A stretch of DNA of 64,000 bases from CAYFPX01 sp964519895. Lineage in GTDB: Bacteria; Myxococcota_A; UBA796; CAJQPC01. The notes below the pieces were generated by a model. It did not search any database and was not told where the DNA came from. It saw only the letters and a list, made by a program, of their open reading frames with translations. A program made the position numbers and the translations under genes. Position 1 is the first letter of the stretch; each line of letters opens with the position of its first letter. The stretch lies in NCBI GenBank assembly GCA_964519895.1, contig CAZFLE010000011.1, positions 1 to 64,000 on the forward strand, written 5' to 3'. Positions 24,608-33,237 of the stretch are shown here, one piece after another.

Positions 24608-24896
24608 AGGCCCCCAGATCCGCGCGACGTGAGACCGGCCCCAGACAGCCCTACGCGACGCCACAACCCAGAGTCATGCCCCAGTTCCAGAACCATCAAA
24701 TACGGGAATCCATACCCGAATTGCTAATGCTTAACAAAAGGTTCCTGACCCCGGTTCCCCCCGGTTCCCGCGGACCCCGGTTTCCGCCCTCCCGCGCTGG
24801 CCGTCGCAATTTCGACTCCTTGAATCCGTCCTGCGATTGTGTCGTTGATCGCGAGGCCGATCATTGGCACTCTTCGTGGCCACTCGCGAGGTGCCT
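24608..24896. other. Intergenic region, 289 bp, without a gene
   Basis: No convincing reading frame. It includes an AT-rich stretch (about 24700-24745, with TTGCTAATGCTTAACAAAA) unlike its surroundings, a near-palindrome TACGGGAATCCATACCCG, and a short run of CCCCGGTTCC-type repeats (24750-24785). It probably contains the promoter of the gene at 24897, but I cannot place one with confidence. Confidence 0.4.
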
Positions 24897-25718
24897 ATGT
24901 GGCTGACCCTGATCTCCTTGGCTCACGCAGGCTGGACCCAGCCGGCGGGCCACCACTACGTCAAGGTCGGCGGCCGGGCCATTCCAGGGAGCCTGACCGC
25001 ACCTGCCACCAAGGCCAGTCCGCCCGAGCTGCGCGGTGGCGTCGGCTTGGAGCTGGAGCGCTACCTGGACCTGGCCTTCGAGGTCTACGGGGAGTACGGC
25101 CTGACCGACACCTGGACCGGCGTGGTCAAGGCCATGCCCCTGGGCTGGTCCAAGCTCGGGGACAACCGGACCCTCTACACCGGCCCCATCCAGTTCGGCC
25201 TGCGCCGGGCGCTGCTGCAGGGCCGGCACAACGTCTCGCTGCAGGCAGACCTGGGCTACACGCCAAACGTGGGCGACGTGGACCTGATGGACGCTCCCCT
25301 GGTCGTGGACGGGGTGTCCTACAAGTACATCCCAGCCGAGTCCGGCGCCCACGCCGACCTGATCCTGGGCTACGGCACGGCGTTCAAGGACTTCTGGTTC
25401 AAGGCGGAGCTGGGCGCCAGCTCCTGGTCCAACCCCCGCATCGATCCCGCGATCCTGGGCGAGGTCCAGATCGGCCACGTGGGGCGATGGGGCAACCGCT
25501 GGATGCTGGCTCTGCCCTTCCGGGAGCACCTGGGCAGCCAGCCGGTGGACAACCTCGCGGGCGGTGGGCAGTCCGAGTACCTGGCCATCCGGGTGGACTA
25601 CACGGTCACCTTTGGCGACGGCTTCGGCGTGAACAGTGCCATGCACCTGGCAGCCTACGTCGCGGGCAACGAGGCGACCGGGGTGGTGCCGGTCTACCTG
25701 GAGCACCAGGGGGACTGA
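24897..25718 (+). CDS. Exported outer-membrane-like protein, unknown
   Basis: A 273-residue protein with signal peptide MWLTLISLAHA and probable cleavage before GW. GAGGTG at 24888-24893 supports ATG 24897. The mature chain alternates hydrophobic and polar residues and has many aromatic strand ends (HHYVKVGGRAI, YLDLAFEVYGEYGL, NVSLQADLGYTPNVG, ADLILGYGTAFKDFWFKAELGASSW, AIRVDYTVTFGDGFGVN), which suggests a small beta-barrel. No family is recognised. It stands alone before the protease pair. Confidence 0.75.
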   Translation: MWLTLISLAHAGWTQPAGHHYVKVGGRAIPGSLTAPATKASPPELRGGVGLELERYLDLAFEVYGEYGLTDTWTGVVKAMPLGWSKLGDNRTLYTGPIQFGLRRALLQGRHNVSLQADLGYTPNVGDVDLMDAPLVVDGVSYKYIPAESGAHADLILGYGTAFKDFWFKAELGASSWSNPRIDPAILGEVQIGHVGRWGNRWMLALPFREHLGSQPVDNLAGGGQSEYLAIRVDYTVTFGDGFGVNSAMHLAAYVAGNEATGVVPVYLEHQGD

Positions 25719-25724
25719 CCCGGT

Positions 25725-25753
25725 GGGGTCCGTCGGTTAGTCCGGCCGACCCC
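25725..25753 (+). terminator. Hairpin between outer-membrane-like gene and M16 protease
   Basis: GGGGTC (25725-25730) pairs with GACCCC (25748-25753) around an inner CGG/CCG pair. It starts 7 bp after the upstream stop. There is no T-run, so it may be a weak terminator or only a structured spacer. Confidence 0.3.
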
Positions 25754-25769
25754 CGCACCCGGAGACCCC

Positions 25770-27086
25770 ATGACCCTGCTCGCGCTTGCGGGTGTGGCCC
25801 TGGCCCAGGACCTGGACATCCCCTTCGAGAAGTATGAGCTGGACAACGGGCTCGACGTCATCCTGGCCCTGGACAGCTCGGTCCCCATCGTCCAGGTCAA
25901 CGTCTGGTACGGGGTCGGCTCCCGGGACGAGGTCGCCGGGCGCACCGGCTTCGCCCACCTGTTCGAGCACCTGATGTTCAACGGGTCCCAGAACTGGCCG
26001 GGCGAGTACTTCGAACCCCTGCAAGAGGTCGGCGCCCGGATCAACGGCACCACGAACCTGGACCGGACCAACTACTTCGAGCAGGTCCCCAGCGAGTACC
26101 TCCCGCTGGCCCTGTGGCTCGAGAGCGACCGGATGGGCTTCCTATTGCCGGTCCTGGACGAGACCAAGCTCGCCAACCAACAAGAGGTCGTGCGCAACGA
26201 GCGCCGCCAGCGCTACGAGAACCCGCCCTACGGCACCAGCTGGATCACCATGCTGGAGAACGTGTTCCCCACGGGCCACCCCTACGGCCACGCGACCATC
26301 GGCCGCCACGAAGACATCGACGCCGCCCAGCTGGGCGACGTCAAGGCGTTCTTCGAGCGGTGGTACGTGCCCAGCAACGCCAGCCTTGTCATCTGCGGGG
26401 ACTTCGACCCGGACCAGGCCAAGGCGCTGGTCGAGCAGTACTTCGGCGACCTGCCCACCCACCCCCAGCCGGTCCGGCCCGACGTGCCCACCGCGACCCT
26501 GGCAGAACAGGTCGTGATCCGCCAGACCGAACAGGGCGCCCCGGATCAGAAGGTCTGGCTCGCCTGGCCCACCCCAGCGCTCTACGCCGACGGCGACGCC
26601 GCCCTGGACGTGGTGAGCAGCGTGCTCACCGGGGGCAAGGACGCCCGGCTGGACAAGGTGCTGGTGCACGAGCGGCAGATCGCCCAGGACGTGCGGGCCA
26701 GCCAGGCCAGCTTCGGCGAAGGCTCGATGTACATCATCCGGGCCACCGCAGCGGCGGGCCACACCACCGACGAGCTGGTCGCCGAGATCGACCGCATCAT
26801 GGCCGAGCTCGCCACCGAGGGCCCCACCGAGCAGGAGCTCACCGACGCCCTGGTCAACTACGAGGCCGGCTTCATCCGTCGCATGGGTGCCATCAGCGCC
26901 AAGGCGAACCAGCTCAACAGCTACAACCTCTTCGTGGGGGACCCCGGGTACATCCAGCAGGACCTGGACCGCTACCTGGACCTGACGGTCGCCGACGTCC
27001 AGACCGCGGTCGGGACCTGGCTGCCGGCCGACAAGCGCCTCCAGCTGCACATCCACCCCGAGACCGAGAGCGAGGTGGCCGAGTGA
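25770..27086 (+). CDS. M16-family zinc metalloprotease, catalytic subunit
   Basis: A 438-residue exported protease (MTLLALAGVALAQ signal). The inverted zinc motif HxxEH is present as HLFEHLMF near residue 71, and the downstream Glu is in NQQEVVRNERRQRYENPPYG. The second M16 half (ALDVVSSVLTGGKDARLDKVL) lacks a zinc site, as normal. Such enzymes degrade or process peptides inside a closed chamber and usually need a second M16 partner. GGAG five bases before ATG 25770 supports the start. It overlaps the inactive partner by 4 bp. Confidence 0.93.
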   Translation: MTLLALAGVALAQDLDIPFEKYELDNGLDVILALDSSVPIVQVNVWYGVGSRDEVAGRTGFAHLFEHLMFNGSQNWPGEYFEPLQEVGARINGTTNLDRTNYFEQVPSEYLPLALWLESDRMGFLLPVLDETKLANQQEVVRNERRQRYENPPYGTSWITMLENVFPTGHPYGHATIGRHEDIDAAQLGDVKAFFERWYVPSNASLVICGDFDPDQAKALVEQYFGDLPTHPQPVRPDVPTATLAEQVVIRQTEQGAPDQKVWLAWPTPALYADGDAALDVVSSVLTGGKDARLDKVLVHERQIAQDVRASQASFGEGSMYIIRATAAAGHTTDELVAEIDRIMAELATEGPTEQELTDALVNYEAGFIRRMGAISAKANQLNSYNLFVGDPGYIQQDLDRYLDLTVADVQTAVGTWLPADKRLQLHIHPETESEVAE

Positions 27087-28549
27087 CTGCCCCCATCCCC
27101 AAGTCGATCCTGGCCCTGATCCTCCTGGGTCTCTTCGGTTGCGCCCCCAAGGCCGATCCCGAGCCCTCTGTGGCCCCGGCCGAGCCCATCGATCGCACGG
27201 TCAAGCCCGCCCCCCTCGCCGCGGGCTCCTTTGCCCTGCCCCAGGTCTCCGAAGGCGTGCTGTCCAACGGCCTCAGGGTCGTGGTGGTCGAGAACCACGA
27301 GCTGCCACTCGTCGACCTGCGGCTGGCCTTCGACGTGGGGGGCTGGACCGATCCACCGGGCCAGGAAGGCTTGGCCGAAGCGGCCATGGACATGCTGAAC
27401 GAGGGCGCTGGCGACCACGACGCCCTGGGCCTGTCCGCGGCGCTCAAGTCCCTGGCCAGCAAGCTGAGCACCCGCGCTGGCAAGGACTCCGCCAGCGTGC
27501 ACGCCGACACGCTCAAGAAGAACCTGGCGCCGACCCTGGACCTGATGGCCACGGTGCTGCTGGCGCCCACCTTTCCCGAGAGCGAGTGGGAGCGCGTCCA
27601 GAAGCAGCGAGTCCAGGCCATCACCACCCAGAAGGCCAACCCCCAGAACCTGGCCCGCCAGATCGCGCGGACCCTGGCCTATGGCGACGCCTACCTGGGC
27701 GTCACGGCCACCGAGGAGAGCGTCGGTGCTCTGACCGTGGACCAGTTGAGGGCCTGGGTCGATCTGTGGCTCGTGCCGGGCCGAGCGCTGCTGCTGGTCG
27801 GCGGCGACACGACCCTGGACGAGATCCTGCCCCTGCTCGAGGACCGCTTCGGCGGCTGGACCGGCGAGACCCCTCGGACCGCGCCGGTGCGGCCGATGGT
27901 CCAGCCCGAAGCCACGACGGTCTACCTGGTCGACAAGCCCGGCGCGGCCCAGAGCGTGCTCACTCTGCAGCGGTTCGTGGGGGACCGCACCGACCCTGAG
28001 TTCCCGGCGCTCTCCCTGGGCAACCGGGCCTGGGGAGGCCAGTTCACCGCCCGGCTGAACATGAACCTGCGCGAGGACAAGGGCTACACCTACGGGGCCC
28101 GCAGCTCCTTTGGCCACGGCTACGCGCCGAGTCGCTGGGTCGCCAGTGCGTCGGTGCACACCGGCGTGACCCGGGCTGCCCTGGACGAGGTCTTTGCCGA
28201 GCTGAGCGCGGTCAGCGCGGACCGCCCGCTGACCGCTGAAGAGATCGAGTACGTGCGCAGCGGCCTGGTCCACGGCTACCCCGGCCGCTTCGAACAGGCC
28301 GAAGCCCTGCTGCGGGAGATGGAGACGGTCTGGCGCTACCGGTTGCCAGACGACTGGCTGAGCGGCTACCTGGACAGGGTCGCAGCTGTGGACCCGGCGA
28401 TTGCCCAGGCTGTCTTCGCGGAGCGAGTCGCGACCCAGCCCCTGCAGGTGCTGGTCGTGGGGGATCTGGCCTTGGTCCGCGAGGACATCGAGGCCCTCGG
28501 TCACCCCGTCGTCCTGCTCGACACCGACGGCAAGCCCGTCCAGGAGTAG
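27083..28549 (+). CDS. M16-family protein, inactive partner, lipoprotein
   Basis: A 488-residue lipoprotein (signal SILALILLGLFGC) starting at GTG 27083 in a GTGA overlap. It has the M16 fold, including the C-terminal RLNMNLREDKGYTYGARS motif that supplies substrate-binding Arg and Tyr. Where the active partner has HLFEH, this one reads EGLAEAAMDML, so the zinc ligands are lost. Bacterial heterodimeric M16 proteases consist of exactly one zinc subunit and one such regulatory or substrate-binding subunit. Lipidation would anchor the complex to a membrane. The downstream gene follows after 4 bp. Confidence 0.92.
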   Translation: MTAPIPKSILALILLGLFGCAPKADPEPSVAPAEPIDRTVKPAPLAAGSFALPQVSEGVLSNGLRVVVVENHELPLVDLRLAFDVGGWTDPPGQEGLAEAAMDMLNEGAGDHDALGLSAALKSLASKLSTRAGKDSASVHADTLKKNLAPTLDLMATVLLAPTFPESEWERVQKQRVQAITTQKANPQNLARQIARTLAYGDAYLGVTATEESVGALTVDQLRAWVDLWLVPGRALLLVGGDTTLDEILPLLEDRFGGWTGETPRTAPVRPMVQPEATTVYLVDKPGAAQSVLTLQRFVGDRTDPEFPALSLGNRAWGGQFTARLNMNLREDKGYTYGARSSFGHGYAPSRWVASASVHTGVTRAALDEVFAELSAVSADRPLTAEEIEYVRSGLVHGYPGRFEQAEALLREMETVWRYRLPDDWLSGYLDRVAAVDPAIAQAVFAERVATQPLQVLVVGDLALVREDIEALGHPVVLLDTDGKPVQE

Positions 28550-28553
28550 CCCC

Positions 28554-29474
28554 ATGTCCATTCGCTCCGAAGTCCTCTGGATGGATGGGGACTTCGTCCC
28601 CTACGACCAGGCCCGGGTCCACGTCCTGAGCCACACCCTGCACTACGGACTGGGGGTCTTCGAGGGCATCCGCGCCTACGAGCAGACCGGCACCGGTCAG
28701 AGCGGCGTCTGGTGCCTGGACGAGCACCTGGAGCGCCTGTTCGACAGCGCCAAGATGTGCCGCATCCAGATGCCCTTCACCGTCGACGAGGTCAAGGACG
28801 CCTGCCTGGAGACCCTCAAGCGCAACGGCATGAAGTCCGCCTACATCCGCCCCCTGGTCCACCTGGGACACGGCGCGATGGGGCTGGGCGCTCGGGTCAA
28901 CCCGGTCCACGTCACCATCGCGGTGTGGAAGTGGGGCGCCTACCTGGGCGAGGAAGGGCTCAACAAGGGCATCCGCTGCGCCACCAGCAGCTTCACCCGC
29001 CACCACGTCAACGCCAACATGCAGCGGGCCAAGGTCGTGGGCCACTACGTGAACAGCATCATGGCCAAGTACGAAGCCAACGACAACGGCTTCGACGAGG
29101 CGATCATGCTGGACCAGAACGGCCTGGTGGCCGAGGGCACCGGCGAGAACCTGTTCGTGATGCGCAACGGCCTGGTCAAGACCCCCAGCATCACCAACAT
29201 CCTGGGTGGCATCACCCGCAAGACCGCCATCGGCATCCTGCGAGAAGAGGGCCACGAGGTCGTCGAGACCCAGTTCGGGCGCGACGCGCTCTACGTCGCC
29301 GACGAGGTCTTCATGACCGGCACGGCCGCCGAGGTCACGCCCGTGCGCGAAGTCGACCACCGCACGGTGGGCGCCGGCTTGAAGGGGCCGATCACGACCC
29401 GGGTCCAGGACCTCTACCTGCGCGGCGTTCGTGGCGAGGTGCCGTTCATGCAGGACCGCATCACCATCGTCTGA
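28554..29474 (+). CDS. ilvE: Branched-chain amino acid aminotransferase
   Basis: A 306-residue class IV PLP aminotransferase, the normal IlvE length. It interconverts Leu, Ile and Val with their 2-oxo acids using glutamate. Seen in the sequence: HTLHYGLGVFEGIRAY, YIRPLVHLGHGAMGLG, the PLP Lys in MQRAKVVGHYVNSIMAK, DEAIMLDQNGLVAEGTGENLF, LGGITRKTAIGI and EVFMTGTAAEVTPVREVD. These are all textbook positions. It begins 4 bp after the M16 partner, an odd operon companion, so the link may be only transcriptional. Confidence 0.95.
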   Translation: MSIRSEVLWMDGDFVPYDQARVHVLSHTLHYGLGVFEGIRAYEQTGTGQSGVWCLDEHLERLFDSAKMCRIQMPFTVDEVKDACLETLKRNGMKSAYIRPLVHLGHGAMGLGARVNPVHVTIAVWKWGAYLGEEGLNKGIRCATSSFTRHHVNANMQRAKVVGHYVNSIMAKYEANDNGFDEAIMLDQNGLVAEGTGENLFVMRNGLVKTPSITNILGGITRKTAIGILREEGHEVVETQFGRDALYVADEVFMTGTAAEVTPVREVDHRTVGAGLKGPITTRVQDLYLRGVRGEVPFMQDRITIV

Positions 29475-29491
29475 CGCGGTCGAGCCCGGGC

Positions 29492-30145
29492 ATGGTCAGC
29501 GACTTCGAAGGCGTCTGGGAGGCGTTCTGTGCCGCGGGCACGACCCTGGGCCACACCCCTGGGGAACGGGAAGCCTGGCACCGGGGGCGGGGCCGCTATG
29601 CCCTGTGGTTGCTCCGGCTGGATCCGGGCCCTGTGGCCGAGCGGGTTCGGGTGATGCAGGAGCGGCTGGGGGGCCTGGTTCGGCCCGGTCGGACCCAGGA
29701 CCTGCACGTCACGGTGTTCGTGTGCGGGTTCCCAGCACCGGTGGTCCACCACGACGACGACGTGGCCGAGCACCGGCTGGCCCAGGCCCACCAGGACCTC
29801 CAGGCCGTCCTCCCCAGGGCCCCGGAGCTGATCGTCGGGGGCGTCAACGGATTTCGCTCCTGTGCCGTGCTCGAGGTCGCAGACCCGCTGGGAGACCTGG
29901 CCCGAGTCCGGACCAGGCTGGCCCAGTGGTCGGACGAGGTCCGCTTCGAGCCCTTCCGGCCTCACGTGACCCTGGGCACGTTCCCGGAGACCGTGTCCGT
30001 CGCGCCATTGATCCAGGCCCTGGGCGCACTGCGCCACCAGCCCCCCCTGACGTGGCGGCCCCAGGCCCTGGAGCTCGTGGAATTCGACGCTCGTGCAGAG
30101 CAGCCGGTGCTGGAGACGCGCTGGCGGGTGCACCTGGTGGGGTAG
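29492..30145 (+). CDS. 2H phosphoesterase (2'-5' RNA ligase-like)
   Basis: A 217-residue protein with the two HxT/S motifs of the 2H superfamily: LHVTVFVCG (near residue 72) and PHVTLGTF (near 156). Members such as ThpR hydrolyse 2',3'-cyclic phosphates on RNA. The flanking PLIQALGALRHQPPLTWRPQALELVE fits the family C-terminus. The start is ATG 29492, 17 bp after ilvE. The precise substrate is unknown. Confidence 0.83.
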   Translation: MVSDFEGVWEAFCAAGTTLGHTPGEREAWHRGRGRYALWLLRLDPGPVAERVRVMQERLGGLVRPGRTQDLHVTVFVCGFPAPVVHHDDDVAEHRLAQAHQDLQAVLPRAPELIVGGVNGFRSCAVLEVADPLGDLARVRTRLAQWSDEVRFEPFRPHVTLGTFPETVSVAPLIQALGALRHQPPLTWRPQALELVEFDARAEQPVLETRWRVHLVG

Positions 30146-30157
30146 ATCGGGCGTCTG

Positions 30158-31117
30158 TCAGCGACTGCTGAGCGCGTGGAGTCGCCGGAGGGGTCGTGCA
30201 CAGGCGTCGACGTGGGCGTCGTGCCAGCGGTCGGGATCCGACAGCGCCAGCGCCTCGAGGCGACCCCGGGGACGGCTGTTCACCTCCAACAGGTGCGGGT
30301 GGCCGTCGGGGTCGATGGCGAAGTCCACGCCAGCCTCGAGCGCCCAGTCCCCGTCGGTGTGGTCGGCCAGGGCCCGGGCGACCCGGGCCGTCTGGATCTT
30401 GATCTCGGCCAGGCAGCCCACGTCGAGCACTTCGTCGGCAGGACGGGCCACGGCACCCTTGCTCACGTTGGCCACCGGCTCGCCAGCGGGCGCGACCCGG
30501 GCGACCCCCGGCAGCTGGATCCAGCCGCCGGCGGGCAGGCGCTGGATCAGCTGGCGCACCGCGATGGCGCCCGTGGGCGGGGCGGGCACGGCGCGCTGCA
30601 GGAAGGTGGGCTCCAAGACGCCCCTCACGGCGCCCTCGACCCGCCGGGGCAGGGCGTCGCCGGGCACCACCCGCCGGATGCCGCGGCCCATGGCGCCGTA
30701 GCGCGGCTTCAGGAAGGCCTCGCCCCAGTCCTCCAGTGTGGCTCGAAAGCAGCGGGGCGAACCCTCGACGGCTGGCATGGCAACCAGGTCCTGGAGCCAG
30801 TCCTGGGTGGCGAGCTTGTCCCGGCACAGCAGGGTGATCGACTCGGGGTTGCCCAGCGGCGGGCGGCCCAGGGCCGCGAGCGCCTGGCGGTAGGCCTGGG
30901 GCCAGGTCTGGGACGGGAAGCGATCCTGGGCTGCGCGGATCCGGTGGGGCTGGACCGTGCGCCAGCCCCCGGGCCGGGCCCCCAGGAAGGAGACGCCGTC
31001 GGCCGTGAAGCCCACGTCGATGCCTTCGCCCGCCAGGGCCAGAGCGGCCCGCCCGATGGGGGTGGTCTCTGGCGCTGGGGGCACGCCAGGGCGGGGTCCG
31101 ACGAGCACCGCGAGCAT
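30158..31117 (-). CDS. ATP-grasp protein (YheC/YheD-like)
   Basis: A 319-residue ATP-grasp enzyme. Visible elements are ITLLCRDKLATQDWLQDL, the nucleotide-binding LKPRYGAMGRGIRRV, the central GAIAVRQLIQRLP and the metal-binding WALEAGVDFAIDPDGHPHLLEVNSRPRGRLEAL. These match the YheC/YheD group, first known from Bacillus spore coat; the true substrates are unknown. ATP-grasp enzymes ligate a carboxylate to an amine or thiol. Met at 31117 gives the natural start (MLAVLVGPRP). It lies 10 bp after the glycogen phosphorylase gene and is co-transcribed with it. Confidence 0.82.
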   Translation of the reverse strand: MLAVLVGPRPGVPPAPETTPIGRAALALAGEGIDVGFTADGVSFLGARPGGWRTVQPHRIRAAQDRFPSQTWPQAYRQALAALGRPPLGNPESITLLCRDKLATQDWLQDLVAMPAVEGSPRCFRATLEDWGEAFLKPRYGAMGRGIRRVVPGDALPRRVEGAVRGVLEPTFLQRAVPAPPTGAIAVRQLIQRLPAGGWIQLPGVARVAPAGEPVANVSKGAVARPADEVLDVGCLAEIKIQTARVARALADHTDGDWALEAGVDFAIDPDGHPHLLEVNSRPRGRLEALALSDPDRWHDAHVDACARPLRRLHALSSR

Positions 31118-31127
31118 GGCAGTGCTC

Positions 31128-33218
31128 CTAATGGAGAGACGCCGCCGATGCGCTGCGGACTGGGAAGTAGAGCCGCTCGGCGTAGTCGCGCACCATGCGG
31201 TGGGTGTTGAAGCGAGGCACACAGGTCACCACCGAGCGTCGCATCATGGCCACCCAGCGTCCCGGGGTCTCGCCCTTCCGTTCGTGGAACGCGGGCGCCA
31301 CGTGGTCTTCGAGCAGGCGGAACAGGTCGTCGGCGTCGTCGCGATCCTGCTCGGCGGTGTCGCTGTAGTCCCGGGCCTGGCCGATGGCCCAGCCGTTGTC
31401 CCCGGCGTAGGCCTCGGGCCACCAGCCGTCGAGCACGGACAGGTTGAGCCCGCCGTTCAGGGGCACCTTCTGGCCCGAAGTGCCCGAAGCCTCGCGGGGG
31501 CGGCGGGGGTTGTTCAGCCACACGTCGACGCCCGAGGTCATCAGCCGCCCCGTGTGGATGTCGTAGTCCTCGAGGAACACGACCTTGCCCCGGAAGCGCG
31601 GGTCGTCGCACCAGGCCATCACCTCACCGGCGATGGCCTGGCCCAGGCCGTCCCGGGGGTGGGCCTTGCCCGAGAACAACAGCTGCAGGCCCGCCGAACC
31701 GCGGACCAGCTCAGCCAAGCGATCCGGCTGGCTGAAGAGCAGGTTCGCCCGCTTGTAGGGGGCGAAGCGCCGGGCAAAGCCGATGGTCAGCCCCAGCGGA
31801 TCCAGACGGCTATTGCCCTGCTTATGAGCCACGTGAGCGATCAGCTCGGCTCGGCAGGCCTGGTGGGTCTGCCACAGCAGTCCGTCGTCGATGCCCGCCA
31901 GGCCTTGCTCCCAGAAGTCCTCGTCCCACAGCCGCTCGGGCCGCCGCCACCCGGGCACGTGCTCGTCGTAGAGCGCCTGCCACCGGGGGTGCATCCAGAA
32001 CACTGGGTGCACGCCGTTGGTGACGTGCCCGATGGGCACCTGGTCCTCGGAGCTGTCCGGGTAGAGGTCTCGCCACATCTGGCGGCTGACCGCGCCGTGG
32101 AGCTCGCTCACGCCGTTGGCCGCTCGAGTCGTGTTGAGGGCCAGCACGGTCATACACAGCGGCTCGTCCATGTCGCCGGGTCGCACCCGGCCCAGGTCCA
32201 TCACCGTGCCTGGGCCCCAGCCCTGTTCCTCGCGGTAGCCCTCCAGGGCGCCGTTCGCGACGTCCCACGAGAAGCGGTCGTGGCCGGCGGGCACCGGGGT
32301 GTGGGTGGTGAACACGCCTTCGGCCCGGGTCGCTGCCAGCGCCTGGACCCACGTGGCGCCCCCCCGCAGACGGGCCGCCAGGCGCTCCAGCGGGGCAAAG
32401 GCGCAGTGGCCCTCGTTCAGGTGGACCACCGCGGGGGTGATGCCCAGGAGCGCGAGCAGCCGGGCGCCACCGATGCCCAGCAGGACCTCCTGGGCGACGC
32501 GAGTCTTGCTGTCCCCGCCGTAGAGGCGCGACGTCAGGGCCCGCACGGCGTCCGGGTTCTGGGGCAGGTCGGCGTCCAGGAGCAACAGGCGGACGCGACC
32601 CACCTCGAGCTGCCAGGCGTGGGCGACGTGTTGCTCCCGGCCCAGCGAGAAGGGCACCTCGACGGGCCCGCCGTCCCGCTCGATGCGCCTGAGGGGCAGG
32701 CGGGCGAAGTCGGCCTGGGGGTAGCAGGCGACCTGCTGCCGACCGTCGACCACCTGGCGGAAGTAGCCCTGGCGGTAGAGCAGGCCGACGCCCACGAAGG
32801 GCAGACCCAGGTCCGAGGCCGAGCGCACGTGGTCGCCGGCCAGCACGCCCAGACCGCCGCTGTAGAGCCGCAAGCTCTCGTGCAGCCCGAACTCCATGGA
32901 GAAGTAGGCCACCGGGTCGGTCTCGCGCGCCGTGGCCCCGAAGTGTCGGCGGAACCACGTGTCCTTGGCGTCCAGGTAGGCCTGCAGGGCGGCGCCCTGG
33001 GTCGCCACCCGGGCCACGAGGTCCGGGTCGCTGGCCAGGTGGGCCAGCCGGTCGGTCCCCAGATCCTCAAGCAGGGCCACCGGGTTGTGACGCACCGCTC
33101 TGAAGTGGTCCGGATCGAGGTCCTGGAACAGGCGCACTGCGTCCGGGTGCCAGGACCACCACAGGTTCCGGGAGAGGGGCGCCAGAGGCGCCAGGGCAGC
33201 GGGGAGAGGCTCACTCAT
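31128..33218 (-). CDS. glgP: Alpha-glucan (glycogen) phosphorylase, GT35 short form
   Basis: A 696-residue enzyme that releases glucose-1-phosphate from glycogen or maltodextrin. The N-terminus LSRNLWWSWHPDAVRLFQDLD, then AYFSMEFGLHESLRLYSGGLGVLAGDH, HLNEGHCAFAPLE, HTPVPAGHDRF and NGVHPVFWM mark the TIGR02094 short type that lacks the allosteric N-terminal extension. The PLP-binding Lys is in GTSGQKVPLNGGLNLSVLDGWWPEAY; the usual residue at the Gln is Met. ATG 33218 has GAGGA seven bases before it. The start lies only 19 bp from the divergent molybdenum hydroxylase gene. Confidence 0.94.
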   Translation of the reverse strand: MSEPLPAALAPLAPLSRNLWWSWHPDAVRLFQDLDPDHFRAVRHNPVALLEDLGTDRLAHLASDPDLVARVATQGAALQAYLDAKDTWFRRHFGATARETDPVAYFSMEFGLHESLRLYSGGLGVLAGDHVRSASDLGLPFVGVGLLYRQGYFRQVVDGRQQVACYPQADFARLPLRRIERDGGPVEVPFSLGREQHVAHAWQLEVGRVRLLLLDADLPQNPDAVRALTSRLYGGDSKTRVAQEVLLGIGGARLLALLGITPAVVHLNEGHCAFAPLERLAARLRGGATWVQALAATRAEGVFTTHTPVPAGHDRFSWDVANGALEGYREEQGWGPGTVMDLGRVRPGDMDEPLCMTVLALNTTRAANGVSELHGAVSRQMWRDLYPDSSEDQVPIGHVTNGVHPVFWMHPRWQALYDEHVPGWRRPERLWDEDFWEQGLAGIDDGLLWQTHQACRAELIAHVAHKQGNSRLDPLGLTIGFARRFAPYKRANLLFSQPDRLAELVRGSAGLQLLFSGKAHPRDGLGQAIAGEVMAWCDDPRFRGKVVFLEDYDIHTGRLMTSGVDVWLNNPRRPREASGTSGQKVPLNGGLNLSVLDGWWPEAYAGDNGWAIGQARDYSDTAEQDRDDADDLFRLLEDHVAPAFHERKGETPGRWVAMMRRSVVTCVPRFNTHRMVRDYAERLYFPVRSASAASLH

Positions 33219-33237
33219 GCTGTATCCTCGGCCGACC

